A DNA stretch of 64,000 bases, taken from assembly GCA_903813345.2 (NCBI GenBank), contig CAIIXF020000004.1, positions 7,023,525-7,087,524 on the forward strand. Reading direction: 5' to 3'. The DNA comes from Owenia fusiformis. Lineage: Eukaryota > Annelida > Polychaeta > Sabellida > Oweniidae. Below are positions 1-12,155 of the stretch, one piece after another; within the stretch, counting starts at the first letter, position 1, and the number at the start of each line of letters is the position of its first letter. Below the pieces are notes generated by a model. The model was not told the DNA's origin. It did no database searches and saw only the letters and a program-made list of their open reading frames with translations. The translations under genes were made by a program, and so were the position numbers.

Positions 1-820
1 TGGCACTGTACACTCACTACACTATGCACTTATCAGATCATATATATTCACTTGGCACTGTACACTCACTACACTATGCACTTATCAGATCATATATATT
101 CACTTGGCACTGTACACTCACTACACTATGCACTTATCACATCATATATATTCACTTGGCACTGTACACTCACTACATTATGCACTTATCACATCATATA
201 TATTCACTTGGCACTGTACACTCACTTCATTATGCACTTATCACATCATATATATTCACTTGGCACTGTACACACACTACATTATGCACTTATCACATCA
301 TATGATATAACTTGGCCCTGTGTGTACACTCACTACACTATGCACTTTCGCCACAAACACTGTACACTTACAGCAAACTGTACATTCACCACACACTTTA
401 CAAACAACAAACTGTACATCCACCACACACTGTACACTAACAACAAATTGTACATTTACCACAAACACTGTACACTAACAACAAACTCTACCTTTACGGC
501 TTTACCACACAAACAACAAACTGTACATTCACGACACAAGTGTACACTTAAACTGTACGATACCAACAAACTGTATATTCACTACACGCTGTATACTAAC
601 AACAAACTGTACATTTACCACAAACACTGTACACTAAAAACAAACTGTACATTCACTCACTCATTTTACACTAACTACAAACTGAACATTGATCACACAC
701 TATACACAAACAACAAACTGTACATTCACGACACAAGTGTACACTTAAACTGTAATACCAACAAACTGTATATTCACTACACACTGTACACTAACAACAA
801 ACTGTACATTCACAGAAAAT
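1..820. repeat. Minisatellite, 52-bp unit passing into a degenerate CTGTACA-rich array
   Basis: From 1 to about 310 a unit of 52 bp beginning TGGCACTGTACACTCACTAC is repeated about six times. From about 330 to 820 it passes into a less regular array of 30-40 bp units built on ACAAACTGTACATTCAC. Reading frames through this block are long only because the unit lacks stops in some frames; the translations are pure repeat, so I do not call a gene. Confidence 0.9.
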
Positions 821-1429
821 TAGAGGATAAACATCTGAAAACTGACGTGACATTACTCAAGTTTTTTCCATATTTGGCATTATTGTTTGTGAAATGATAT
901 TCATGTTCAATCATTACAGAAGCAATATCGCAGAGAGCTCACTAACTGACTAAAGACCTGATATTCAATTTCTTTTTAATTTCACCGTTTCCTACTAGGC
1001 AAAAAATGTGAGTGACTAGGCCTGCTGTATTACAAATATTAAGCCTGATTGTCATTTTTCTGTGGTTCTTCACTTCAAAATACTCAGGTAATACAAGCAG
1101 TCTACCTGATAAAAATTCTATATTTACTAACCACAGATTAAATGTATGTTTAATGGTAACAATATCTGACAAAGCCTGTTCATTTCAACATCTCAAGATC
1201 GCATCTTTCCCCTTTCTTTCCTCAGTTTAGAACTAATAATATTTCTCATCTTTTTGAATCATTCAATTTTTCAAACACCAGTTCCCTTGTCCACTTTTAA
1301 GAATAGTCCGCTAAACGGGGTCTAAAACAATTAACCTGTGTTGGCCTAATTACTTTTAGTAATCATCTTATAATCAATAGAGACCATCTGGTTGTGTTTT
1401 TGAAATTCCATGATGAAATCTGTATTGAC
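821..1429. other. Intergenic or intronic, no feature seen
   Basis: AT-rich unique sequence. The short open frames at 942-1230 overlap on opposite strands and show no domain, splice context or repeat structure that would support a gene. Confidence 0.5.
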
Positions 1430-1990
1430 AGTTAAGGTGGGTAGAGTGTTGTGGCAATTAAGGTGGACATGGGGTTGTGGCAGATGGCAAATACATGTAA
1501 GGTGGGTAGATTGTTGTGGCAATTAAGGTGGATATGGGTTGTGGCAAATTGTAATCAAGGTGGATAGAGTGTTGTACTGTTGTGGCAATTAAGGTGGGTA
1601 GAGTGTTGTGGCAATTAAGTTAGGTAGAGTATTGTGGTAATTAAGGAGGGTAGAGTGTTGTACTATTGTAGCAATTTAGGTAGGTACATGTAGCTTGTAG
1701 CAATTAAGGTGGTAGACTAAGGTTGTTGTCGCAATTAAGGTTGGTATAGTATTGTGGTAATTAAGGCAGGTAGAGTGTTGTGGCAATTAAGGACGGTAGT
1801 GCTGTAGCAATTTAGGTAGGCAGAGTGTTGTGGCTATTAAGGTTGTTAGTGCTGTGGCAATTAAGGTAGTTAGAGTATTGTGAAAAGTAAGGCAGGTAGA
1901 GTGTTGTGGCAATTAAGGTGGATAGAAATATGTGGTAATTAAGGTAGGTAGAGTGTTTGTGATAATTAAGGTGAATATAGTGTTGTGGCT
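1430..1990. repeat. Minisatellite, about 26-bp unit
   Basis: Degenerate tandem copies of GGTAGAGTGTTGTGGCAATT, with a period near 26 bp and many indels, about 20 copies. No coding or splice signals are embedded. Confidence 0.88.
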
Positions 1991-2622
1991 ATTATAGAAG
2001 TTTCATCTGGGTCCAACTGGTTGCAAATGGAGTTGCAACTGGACTTTAAAATCCTTACAAGTCAAGATGCAGCACCCTACTTTTTTTAATTGTAATCAGC
2101 ACTGATATGCATCAAGGAAGCTTCTGGAAACTGTCAGTTTGTGACCTAATATCATTACAAGCCTGACATTAATCAATAAAGTAAATAATGATTAATGAAT
2201 TTTAAGGAAATCGGATTTGTTGGGGGTAAAGGTGCAATTAAAGTCCTTCAGTATAGGAATATATCATACTTTGGTCAAGTCCATGTGAAAATGTTATTTT
2301 CTCAAAATAATTTCTAAAAAGTTTAAACATGTTGTATCAATTGGTGCTATTTCTCATAGGCCAAGGGAAAAGTAGTAAGACACAGAATCTGGAAAGTATA
2401 TTGAGCTATCTAATACTACTTTTCCCTTGGCTTTCTGTTTCTATCATGTATAACCAGTTAACTCATTTGTCTTGTAAGGACATTTTTAGAATTAATTTTG
2501 ACATTTCTTGTAAGGGAACCACTGTATCATCTTGCAGTTTAAGTCTCTTGTCTCTTGAACTCACCCATTTATGTCACCTCTTTTGGATATCTGATTTTTA
2601 GCTCACATGTTTATATAAATTA

Positions 2623-2829
2623 CAGTGATCTCCACTGGATTCTTTCTCAAGTGGGTTGCAAAATACTCATTTTCACAATTCAAACCAAAATTGATCAAAC
2701 AATAATTTTCATGATTTTTCTCATTTTCAAGTGGGTGCAAATGGATTTTCAGGTGGGTGCAAGCCTATTTTCAAAATCTCAGGTACGTAGGTGCTGCGCC
2801 CACTTGCTTGAATGCCGGGGAGATCACTG
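2623..2829. mobile_element. MITE with CAGTGATCTCC terminal inverted repeats
   Basis: The element starts CAGTGATCTCC and ends GGAGATCACTG. The interior carries CAAGTGGGTGCAAATGGATT and a GCGCCCACTTGCTT segment. A second copy in opposite orientation lies at 21868-22057, inside an intron of the zinc-finger gene, and a decayed relative is visible near 60485-60550. I found no convincing target duplication. No transposase is encoded, so it is non-autonomous. Confidence 0.7.
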
Positions 2830-4584
2830 GATTAGCATAGTGATGCCATGGAGATAACATAATGCGTTAACGTTTTCAAAATTAATTAGATTGTAGATAC
2901 TGGTCCAGATATCATTTTGATTCCAAACTCCAATCTACTTAATAATTCAATTATTTATGATAAGCGCCATCTTAAAATATAGATCCTCAAATTACAATTT
3001 TTTCTGCTACATTTACTTGAAAATGTAAAGCCCGTGAATGTTTTTTAAGTACAACAATGAAATTAGGCTTACCCTAACTGGGGATTGAACCTGAGCCCTC
3101 TGCATCAAAGGTTAACTTAACGCTGAGCTGTTCTGGTTGTTTTCCATTATTACATTTCAGCGATATTGCATTCTGTCAGTTTTTCAAAGTTTGTGATTGA
3201 AAAATAAAAAAAATTCAAATCCGGAAAGAAATTAGGAATTTGGGTTGAATTTATTTGACTTGGTAATTATATATAATACACTGAGTTCCTTTGCTCCGTC
3301 CTTGTTCTAACTTTAGATTATTTCATCAGCCCTTGTTTTAAATATACCTCTTTTCATGCTAATTTCACTTATATTTCTCATTTAAGATTCTTAATCTCTG
3401 ATTTTCGTGCACTTTCACATAATTTAGAGTGTCAACTACATGCCTGTTTGCTTTAATCCTTGCTAATTCCTCTCATTTCACACAATTGCGCTATTTGAAA
3501 CGTGAACTATGAAGTATTTTACTCAAGGGTTAATTGGACAGGAAAATGAGTATACAGGCTTACTGTTCTAATTTAGGAGATAATGGTGACAATAAATAAC
3601 ACAGATGCGCATAAAGATTTCAATTAATGTGAGGAAATCACCCAGTTTTCCAGCCAATAATGTGCATTTAGGTATAATCAGACTCCATGTATCTTTCGCA
3701 TTTGTTTGATTTAGCTTCTTAAAAGAGAGCTTTATCTACACTTTTTAAGTTAAAGAGAAACATCAGAACTGGCTGAGTCAACCAGATTTTGTAGTCGATC
3801 GGACGATTTTCTAAAATAGGTCATTCCCTTTAAAATCATTACCCAGTATTGACCATCGTTAAACATGTTTTTTTCTGTTTGCTGATTGGTTGAAAAAATG
3901 TCAGCTCTGCTGGTTTGAATTAATTTATGGCCCAGGCTGTGACAGCATAGCATCGAGAATGGCGCCACTGAACTGTAAAATTGTCAAAACTTCTGTGCTC
4001 AGGGTAGACTCTTTGATATAGAGTCTTACCCAATAAGACAATTATGTGAAGTCTCTTATGTTAGTCTCTCCAAATGTTCAATGATAAAACAAAATAGCAT
4101 CAACAATTATCAAAATGTTCCTAATGTTATGGAATCAACACATTATCAATGAAAACATTACTTCATGAAATGTAAATAACTATTCAGTTATTTCTCATTA
4201 CTCAAGGTACAAGTCTGATGCTTTTATAGTTTTCTTTCAAATTCTCTGACTTGTGAATTATATATGTTTTTTTAGTGAAGTTCTTATCAACATGAATGTT
4301 TTTTTGTTGATTTATTGTTGAGCAACATGGTTTAAAATACACACTGTAATAGTGTATGTATGCATGATATAGGCCCAAATGGGTTAATAATTGATCTGCG
4401 TGATTTTTTATAAAATAATGGCCGGACTTTTTATAGCTTTTGAAGTCCAATATTGTCTTTGTCTCGAACTGATGGGTAGGGTGGTCCTAAAGTGCAAACC
4501 AACCCATTTTATGCCAAAATTGATACTTAATATAGCCCCCCCGACTTATCTATAAGTTTAAGTTTTTACTTTATAAGCAGCAAT
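2830..4584. other. Non-coding stretch with one tRNA-like SINE
   Basis: AT-rich sequence with no supportable exon. The tRNA-like segment at about 3065-3140 is annotated separately. Short open frames at 3750-3968 and 4202-4450 on the minus strand have no recognisable features. Confidence 0.4.
3065..3142 (-). repeat. tRNA-derived SINE head or tRNA pseudogene
   Basis: Read on the minus strand, this segment has an A-box-like ACAGCTCAGCG and a perfect B-box-like GGTTCAATCCC at tRNA-like spacing, but no good acceptor stem. It therefore looks like the promoter head of a tRNA-derived SINE rather than a functional tRNA. A similar B-box segment occurs on the minus strand near 62455-62535. Confidence 0.5.
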
Positions 4585-4599
4585 TTGAATGAAAAGAGT

Positions 4600-4815
4600 T
4601 TTATCCACAAATGTTTTGGAAAACAGGCACTAGTTATGAAATGCATATATAGGAATAAAGCCATCCATAACAATAGGATGATATTTAGCACAAGTTGGAC
4701 AGCTGAGTGCATTTGTACTGACATTCTGTCTAATATGAGGGGAATTTATTTCACCATGTTGAATGCCATTCATTATTTATTCAGATTCAAATATAAGAGA
4801 AAAATGTTTTTTTCA
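4600..4815. mobile_element. Degenerate hairpin element, relative of the 27.6-kb hairpin
   Basis: Contains GGAATAAA, then a GTTGGACAG-GAGTGCATTTGTACT core, then ATTCATTATTTATTCAGATTC, in the same order as the perfect hairpin at 27610-27785. The two arms are diverged inverted copies of each other. Confidence 0.55.
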
Positions 4816-4992
4816 TAGAATGGGAATAGAGGTCCACGGAAGAACCAACTTGCTATAATTCTTAGCAAAAATTCGTTACTGGAGTGGTCATCCCTAGACA
4901 GAGTTCTAGATGGACGCCACAATAATGGTCATTCATCTATTTAGAATAAGAGAATGGCTATGCTGAGATCTGATTTTTTGAATCCAAATTAC

Positions 4993-5370
4993 TAGAGGTG
5001 TTACGGATACCCGATTTTGTTCCGATCCGCGGAATTATGCCCTTGGAACGGAACATGGAACACAAATTGAGAATTTCGGTTCGGTTCTGGAACAAGAAAA
5101 TTTTACCCTTTCACAACTTTTGGCCCTTAAATCGCCACAAAACAGCATTTTTCTTTCAATATTTTGCACCATAAGAGCTTCATTTTTTCACTCCTTCTCA
5201 TTGAAGAGTTTTGAAAAGCTTTACGCTACCAAATAGACCTAGATGATCAACTTATTTTAATCTTATACACGCAGTCACTCTGTTCTGAACCATTCCGAAA
5301 TTGTTCCGTTCCGAAGCAAAATGTTCCGAACCGAACCGTTCCGATTTTTTTTTGTTCTGTGACATCTCTA
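4993..5370. mobile_element. hAT-type MITE with perfect 8-bp target duplication
   Basis: The ends are imperfect inverted repeats: TAGAGGTGTTACGGA on the left and, reverse-complemented, TAGAGATGTCACAGA on the right. The flanks are identical 8-mers, CAAATTAC at 4985-4992 and 5371-5378. The subterminal regions are rich in GGTTCGGTTC and CCGTTCCG. An 8-bp duplication with these ends fits the hAT superfamily. It carries no transposase. Confidence 0.85.
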
Positions 5371-5479
5371 CAAATTACTATATCAGCCATTGTCTCTATT
5401 TAAATATGCACAACATTTTAGTGCCCAAATGCACCCTGCTACGAGAGCCATCTTTTATCCATATTCTGGTTCATTTTAG

Positions 5480-6942
5480 GGTATGCAGAATTCATCCACA
5501 AACCTACTTTCACAGTCCATGTGTTTCACTGCCATGAGCCACTGGTATCACACCACAGTTTCTTACCAGGGAGAGGTAAGTTGGGTCTAGCACCACAGTT
5601 TTGATTTGTAACTGATTCAAGCATTAACCCATATGTAGTTAATTATTTAAATAAAGAAGTAATATTTCTTTATTGTTGCCTTATTTTCAAGCCTACACCC
5701 TTCAAATAGCATACTTACTATGCTCCTATTTTGTTAGCGAATCATGATCACTGTAATAAATCATATTTATTTCCATGAATGGTTTGCTCGACTAGTAAGT
5801 AACATATTAGAATTTGCATAATTCATTTAAGAATAACGATTGTCTTTCTATCATAATCAAAAATTATATCTATGGTTAGAACGATTTGTCATCTAAAATA
5901 TTTCCCGTTTTCCCCACTGTTCTATATTGCACATTCCCTCCCCAGTAATCTTCAATATTTATATAATTTCAGAAGGGGTACCAAGACATGAGTTTGAGGA
6001 GGACAAGAAGAAGATAGACGACCTCACAAAAAAATATGAGGAAAAACTGGCTAGTAAAAATGTAAGTTAATATTAAATAAATATTTACATTAAATTTACA
6101 ATATTTACATCCATGAGTTTAGAATCAATGTCTCTAGTCTTGTCACAGTAATGGACGTTTTAATAGATTTAATATCTGTATTACAAAGATAACACTTTTT
6201 CCATGCATTTGAAAATATATTGTGAATACATGATACAGCAAAACCTGTGTATAAGTTCAACTTCTGAGCTGTTCCCATGATACTTTCATTAGGGTTAAAA
6301 TGATTGTTCCACTTTGGAGGTATTCATTTTACAGACAGAAATGTTCCTCTTCACAGAGGTGTTCCTAATTTACAGAGGTGTTCCACTTATAGAGGTGCTC
6401 CACTTGCAAAGGTGTTTCACTTAATAGAGGTGTTCTACTTACTTTACAGAGGTGTTCCACTTGGGAGGTGTTCCAATGATAGATTGACTTTACATAGGTC
6501 TTCCACTTCCCAGAGGTGTTCCACTTGACAAAGCTGTTCCACTTGACAAAGCTGTTCCACTTTTACAAAGGTGTTCCACTTTTACAAAGGTGTTCCACTT
6601 TTACAAAGGTGTTCCACTTGACAAAGCTGTTCCACTTTTACAAAGGTGTTTCACTTTACAGGTTTAATTCCAGATCTAAACTGATGGATAATGTTTCAAT
6701 ATATCAGTTTTAATATATAACATTATCTTTTGTTGCAGATTACAGGAAAGGTGTCGCACAAGATCAAACAACATCCTGGCCACACTATATGTGAGTTTGT
6801 CGATGAAATCAAAGCCGATATGATTGTGATGGGTTCAAGGGGTCTTGGTACGATACGTCGTACCATTCTCGGCAGTATCTCGGATTTTGTTCTCCACCAC
6901 ACGCACGTTCCTGTCCTGGTTATACCCAAGAAACATCATTAG
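5480..6942 (+). CDS. Universal stress protein (USP) family gene, last three exons
   Basis: Three exons join in phase: 5480-5575, 5973-6061 and 6739-6942, with stop TAG at 6940. Each is bounded by AG and GT except at the stop, and the shared codons agree (G+AA between the first two; phase 0 between the second and third). The joined product has a YAEFIHKPTFTVHVFHCHEP strand-helix start, a charged helix (EEDKKKIDDLTKKYEEKL) and the USP ATP-binding signature G-x2-G-x9-G-S (GSRG, nine residues, GS), followed by the C-terminal strand HVPVLVIPK. USP proteins are small alpha/beta nucleotide-binding proteins, often linked to stress in invertebrates. The first exon, with the start codon and N-terminal V-A-x-D-G-S type strand, is not found in the 5.4 kb upstream, so it is either outside the window or too short to recognise. 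If it ends in T, the first codon here becomes TGG, restoring the usual W-Y. Confidence 0.9.
6237..6672. mobile_element. AAAACCTGTGTA element with internal minisatellite, in a USP intron
   Basis: Starts CAGCAAAACCTGTGTATAAG and ends TTTACAGGTTTAATTCC, the inverted termini of a family seen at about eight places in the window. The interior has expanded into more than 20 copies of a 14-18 bp unit, GGTGTTCCACTT, from about 6345 to 6650. The whole element sits in the last USP intron. Confidence 0.75.
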
Positions 6943-6949
6943 AAAATTT

Positions 6950-7560
6950 AGTGAGTAAACAAACATACATTTTTGTAAACAAACACACATTCTTGTAAAC
7001 AAACATACACTCTTGCAAACAAACACACATTATTGTAAACAAACATTATGGTGAACAGTCAAATGTTCTTGTAAACAGAAATTAGACAATTATTCTCATT
7101 AACAAACATTACAATAAACAATCAAATATTCTTAAAGTAAATGAACAAATAAGTTGTAAACAGACATGATGATAAACAATCAAATATTCTCATAGTAAAT
7201 GAACAAATAAGTTATAAGTTATGGTAAGTTATACATTATGGTAAACAAACACACATTCTTGTAAACAAACACACACTATTGTAAACAAACATTATGGTGA
7301 ACAGTCAATTATTCTCATTAACAAACATAACAATGAACAATCAAATATTCTTAAAGTAAATGAACAAATAAGTTGTAAACAAACAATCTGGTGAACAATC
7401 AAATATTCTCATAGCAAATGAACAAATAAGTTGTAAACAAACAATCTGGTGAACAATCAAAAATACATGTAAACAAACAAAAGTCAAAGAGTCAAACAAA
7501 TATTATTTTACTCAAACATTCTTGTTTACCATTATTATGACAAATAAACATTTCAGCAAA
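6950..7560. repeat. Minisatellite in the USP 3' flank, GTAAACAAACA-based
   Basis: Begins 8 bp after the USP stop. Short units GTAAACAAACACACATT of 16-17 bp pass into a longer 70-90 bp higher-order unit containing CAATCAAATATTCT and GAACAAATAAGTT. It may lie in the 3' UTR. Confidence 0.8.
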
Positions 7561-10500
7561 CAAATACATGTATTATTGTAAAAATGTAACCCATTACAGT
7601 ATTTTATTTATATGTTTCCAGAGAATATCGAGGATTCATAAAAAGAGACTGAGATTTAGCAGATAATCAGAAATCGGGAACTGAATTGAAAAATGAGCCG
7701 AAACACAAAGAATGGAAAAGACATGAAATTGCTATATCGGAGAATGTTACAAATGATTCCATTTAAAAGATATTTTCTGAGTATTCCGAGATACCAGGTG
7801 CGCTTAATGAATCAATATGCCAATTTGAATCAATGTGTGAGATTGAAATGAATTCTTTTATGCCAAGATATTCGAGTGCTTCACTTTTAACCAATGAAAT
7901 TAACCCAGGCATTAGCGAATTAGAGAAACACTAATTGTTTTGAAATGAGAGTAATACTGATTGTTTTGAAATTAGAAAATTTTTATTGTTTGGATCAGTA
8001 AATTGTTGATTGTGTATTGAAAGTAGAGATATGTTGATTGTTTTAAAAGTAAGGCATTGTTGATTGTATATTGAAATCAAACAACTGTTTATTGTTTTGC
8101 TGATAAACACTGCCGATATACTTTATATTCTTACTCTAACATAAAATTGGATAGCGAAGAAATTGATATGCATATAGACTGATAGATGGAAGACCTGTAG
8201 CCAATGTTCAGAAAAGGGGGCGCTCTAATCAGAATTTTCCTGGATGTTCCTATTAGCTAATTTTACCAATAATTTGGCGAAATTTTAGACGATTGTTTAG
8301 AAAGTAAAGTAAATCCTGCCCAGAAGTATACCACATATCATATTACTCAAAAATGAAATGTTCATGATGAATTTCCAAACAAGCATTTTTTTCGGAAAAT
8401 GTCTAGGAGTACCCCCTCTCTGGCTACAGCTTGTATGTACATATTCTTCAGCAGGAAATTGAAAACACAAGACTGACTTATGACTTTTTCATTTCAAATA
8501 TTTAAGTAAACTTTAATAAGTTATTTTTGATCAGTCAGTGACACAGCTCCCCAAAATATTAAATCCAGATGGGCTAATCCTTAGTGTGTTTACCCAAGTT
8601 GGTCTTATTTTTGGAGGCTGTGTACTGGACTGCTATAAACATTAAAACGATATTGCTCCTCTGAACATAGATATTGTTTTTAGGGGTTTAAAGAATCTTT
8701 TTTTGCCTGGGAGTAAAATATCAAATGATCTGATTTGAAATTGATAAGATGTGCTTTGACTGAACAGTTTTTCGAGTTGCTCTGGTGTTTTTAGTTTGGC
8801 ATAAATAATTGATATTTATTTATTTTTACCAGCAACATTATAATAAGTTTTTTATTTGTCAAGAATTAGAAAACCTGATCGCACAACCAGACAGGCGACA
8901 TTAGTGACATTTTGCTCCTTGGTATTTATACTCTGTTGTATGGCTTTTTTAGATCATGTTACTTATTATACAAGTACAAGTATGTACATTTTACATACCC
9001 TAAATTAATTGTTAAAAGGCAGCTTAAGTTTGGAGTAATGTCTCATAAAAAGCAGACCTCAATGAAGATTATATTTCTTTGATTAATCTGGTAATATTAT
9101 TGTTTCAAAAATTAACAAGTTCATATGAAATTATTTAATCTCAAGAATATTTTGAATGAATTTTGTTCCCAAATTTTAAAGCTCAAATTGAGTTTTTGCA
9201 GAGACAGTACAATATACTGATATTTAAACCAAGACATGTTAGAAATTGGATATTTAGATAATTGTCTCTTTTACCAAAAGTGAAAAAATGAAGTTAATTT
9301 AATTAGACTAAACCTATGAATTGTACTCAACTTGTAAATAAGAATGACATATTGATATTTAACCTGGCCCTTTATACAATATCTACTCTCATGTTGTCCT
9401 CAGTTATCCCGATGATAAACAAAACTTTGAAACAAAACTTTGTTGTTTTTCACCATCTATAAAATAAAATGCCACTTTCCATCTAATATTTACCTTGCCT
9501 CCTCCCCCTCCCCCCCTTATAACATTTTATCCAACTACACATTGTCTGTAAAAAATATGTTTTGGGGAATGGGACAAAGGGGGTACAGAACAGGGGTGAG
9601 GCTTATATTTTTCTGTCTCATGTCCTAAATTCAGCATTCCATATTTCAGCTATCAGCTATCATGACATCTATCTTTTAGAGCAATGTTTTGTATCTATAT
9701 CATGTGTCCACTATTAATGGACTTACTATGCATTGCATTTAAGGTGGGACCACTCCTTGACACAAATGCACATTATGCAAACCTGTATATCAATCCTAAA
9801 TAGCAAGCTGAACCAATTCAATTGATTTGGCTTGGCTTGAGTTTTTCCCCAGTAACATCATGTATTTTGGAAGAGTATACGGTAAAACCTGCATATCTGA
9901 ACACCTCTCAATATGAACTCTCCCAGTCCAAATGCGTAAACTCCCAGGCCCATTAGTTAACCATATTCATTGGACTCTACTCGCCTTAATACTCTTTTCA
10001 GCCAAAGATCTCTAAATCCATTAATTAAACTGTGCCATAATGGTCTTGCAGACTTCCATAGATGGCGCATCACAAGTCAGGTGCCGTGACAGATCTGGCG
10101 ATTAACAAGGAGACCCCAAAAATATATTTGAAAATTATTGGCTTCTTTTGAAGAATATGGACACAGCTGTTTGTTTATGACTGAGAATAAATCCCGAGAA
10201 AAAGTCAATCGTTAAGTCCAAGATGAAAAATTAATTTTGCCCCCCCCCCAGATCTGCCAGTGCATTTGTACATGTAATTTGGTCAATTTGCTTGATAATG
10301 AATTTGATACATTGATAACCTAAGTATGTTCATGTGTATGAGTGTTATGCCATCTATTGAATGTCCTCAAGACCTTACAAAGCTTATAACTTTGTGCCAT
10401 AATGTAGAAATGTAACCACTAGATTTAAATAGAATTTAGCTGTTATTAGTTGATGTAGAAAAGTATCACTATAATAGTATCATAGTTATTTTGAAAAAAT

Positions 10501-10620
10501 GGATGTATCATGACAATGATCATCTTGAGTCTACAAGACAAAAATTTGTGATGAGTGTCTAAATTATATTTCATATTTCAGTTATTGCTTAGCAATCTTA
10601 GGTAGATAATTGATTAAAAA
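7561..10620. other. Non-coding, mostly unremarkable, with one small MITE
   Basis: AT-rich sequence with no supportable exons. It holds the MITE at 8195-8429, one terminus of the AAAACCTG family at about 9889, and an inverted-repeat-like segment at about 10085-10268 whose ends share AGATCTG with a segment at 50120-50310. Confidence 0.4.
8195..8429. mobile_element. MITE with CTGTAGCCA termini
   Basis: Begins CTGTAGCCA and ends TGGCTACAG. The same termini bound the copies at 53183-53352 and 62694-62867, which share an interior not clearly conserved here, so this is either a distant member or a different element with the same ends. Confidence 0.5.
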
Positions 10621-10632
10621 CCAAAGTTTGAA

Positions 10633-10800
10633 GTGTACTCAATTTATTCAGAGTACTCAATTTATTCAGAGTACTCAAGTCATTCAATTTACTCTTATCA
10701 TTCAGAGTACTCAAATTATTCAAAGTACTCGAATCATTCAGAGTACTCAAATTATTTAAAGTACTCAATTCTTTCAGAGTACTCAAACCATGTACTTGAA
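10633..10800. repeat. Minisatellite, 15-16 bp unit
   Basis: About ten copies of TTCAGAGTACTCAA(A/T)T. Confidence 0.85.
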
Positions 10801-10890
10801 TCATCCATGTCACTCAAACTGCTTCAGATTTACACAGATGTAGCAACAACAGAATTGTATGTACTCAAACATATTATATATACACATATA

Positions 10891-11504
10891 CAGGGTGTCA
10901 AATAAGTCCCATCCCCCCTGCTACAGCTAAAACCTTAAGAGACAGTACCTAGTGTTATATACCATTGGAAAGATCATCCAAAGTTATGTTAACTCACCAA
11001 CTCTCAAGTATTTTGGATGACATTTACTTATATTTTAATGATGTCTTTTATAGTAAACGTGCCCTCCTTTAAGTAGCTTTTTTGCGTCAAAATGACAAGG
11101 ATATGACCTCAGAAATAAGTAAAAAAGTTCATCTTTTTCGCATTCCACTTGTTACAAAAAGGTTTTCACCACTTTCCTTGCACCTCTATTTTCTACACAT
11201 CTAACCCTATTCAGAAATTGGTTAAATACATCGCCATAAACATATTTAGTCATCTTTTGGTCCCTTGACCTTTCTTTTACCCGATTCTCAAAATCCTGCC
11301 AAATACGCCAAATTGCCATGTTTATAGGCATATGGTCACCTCAATTAATTAAATGTAAAAATTTGTGAGACTGATTGATATGTGTCAAATATATGCCAAT
11401 CAACGTAACTTTGGAAGACCTTTCCAATGATATATCACACTTGGTACCAAATATCTTGGTTTTGGCTGTAGAGGGGGGGGGGACGGGACTTATTTGACAC
11501 CCTG
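10891..11504. mobile_element. MITE with about 100-bp terminal inverted repeats, CAGGGTGTCAAATAAGTC
   Basis: Left end CAGGGTGTCAAATAAGTCCC and right end GGGACTTATTTGACACCCTG are perfect inverse copies. The similarity then continues, with mismatches, for about 100 bp (CCATTGGAAAGATCATCCAA against TCATTGGAAAGGTCTTCCAA). Both flanks read TATA, which fits a TA-targeting Tc1/mariner-like family. There is no transposase. A one-ended relative lies at about 15888-15960. Confidence 0.85.
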
Positions 11505-11519
11505 TATATATTGTAAGTA

Positions 11520-11648
11520 CAGTAAAACTTGTATTAGTGAACACTTCTTGACTCTTGTATAAAATACCTCTGTAGTAACCACCTACCTACAGTGAACACG
11601 TTGTGGCTCCATAGGTGTTCACTACATTTATATACAAGTTTTACTGTA
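11520..11648. mobile_element. AGTAAAACTTGT palindromic MITE
   Basis: Termini ACAGTAAAACTTGTA and TACAAGTTTTACTGT are perfect inverse copies. The interior carries several GTGAACAC motifs. Confidence 0.82.
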
Positions 11649-11854
11649 CATAATATATTAAGTGACTCTGTTATATTGTACATGTACACACATTGACACA
11701 TTCTGTTTCTTTTTGTATACTTTATGCTTCACAATAAAGGACTATAGTGCAAACACAACAACTTTTTTATGTTATACAATATTTTTTTTTTGTACAAGGG
11801 GCATTCAAAAATAAGATAACTCCCAATGTAGTATGTGTCTATTATTAATTGCAG

Positions 11855-12018
11855 ATACAGTAATACATGTCTAAGTGAACACCTCTCTCTAGTGAACACC
11901 TGTCTCTAGTGGACACTCTTCCTCCACACATACTCTACTGACTTCTGTATGAATTGCCCTCTCTGTAGTGAACACCTTCTCAGGGAAAAATGTTCAATAT
12001 ACACAGGTATTACTGTAT
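11855..12018. mobile_element. AGTAATACATGT palindromic MITE, same family
   Basis: Left end ATACAGTAATACATGT, right end ACACAGGTATTACTGTAT, with GTGAACACCT repeated internally. It lies about 200 bp from the previous member. Confidence 0.75.
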
Positions 12019-12155
12019 ATGGCATTTTCACACTTTCTGCAGTCCTTAAAACCTTAAGACATAAAAATATTTTAAGGGGCTCTAATTCTCAATCTGAATC
12101 TTCCCAAAAATAAGGATATATAAATACCCAATCAATAGACTTGGTTTGACTTAAT

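Noticed and set aside
24-897. Plus-strand open frame of 281 codons and overlapping ones
   Set aside because: Tyr/Thr/His-rich translation of the CTGTACA minisatellite, open in several frames at once.
3065-3142. Functional tRNA gene
   Set aside because: The A and B boxes are visible but the acceptor and anticodon stems do not pair, so a SINE head is the better reading.
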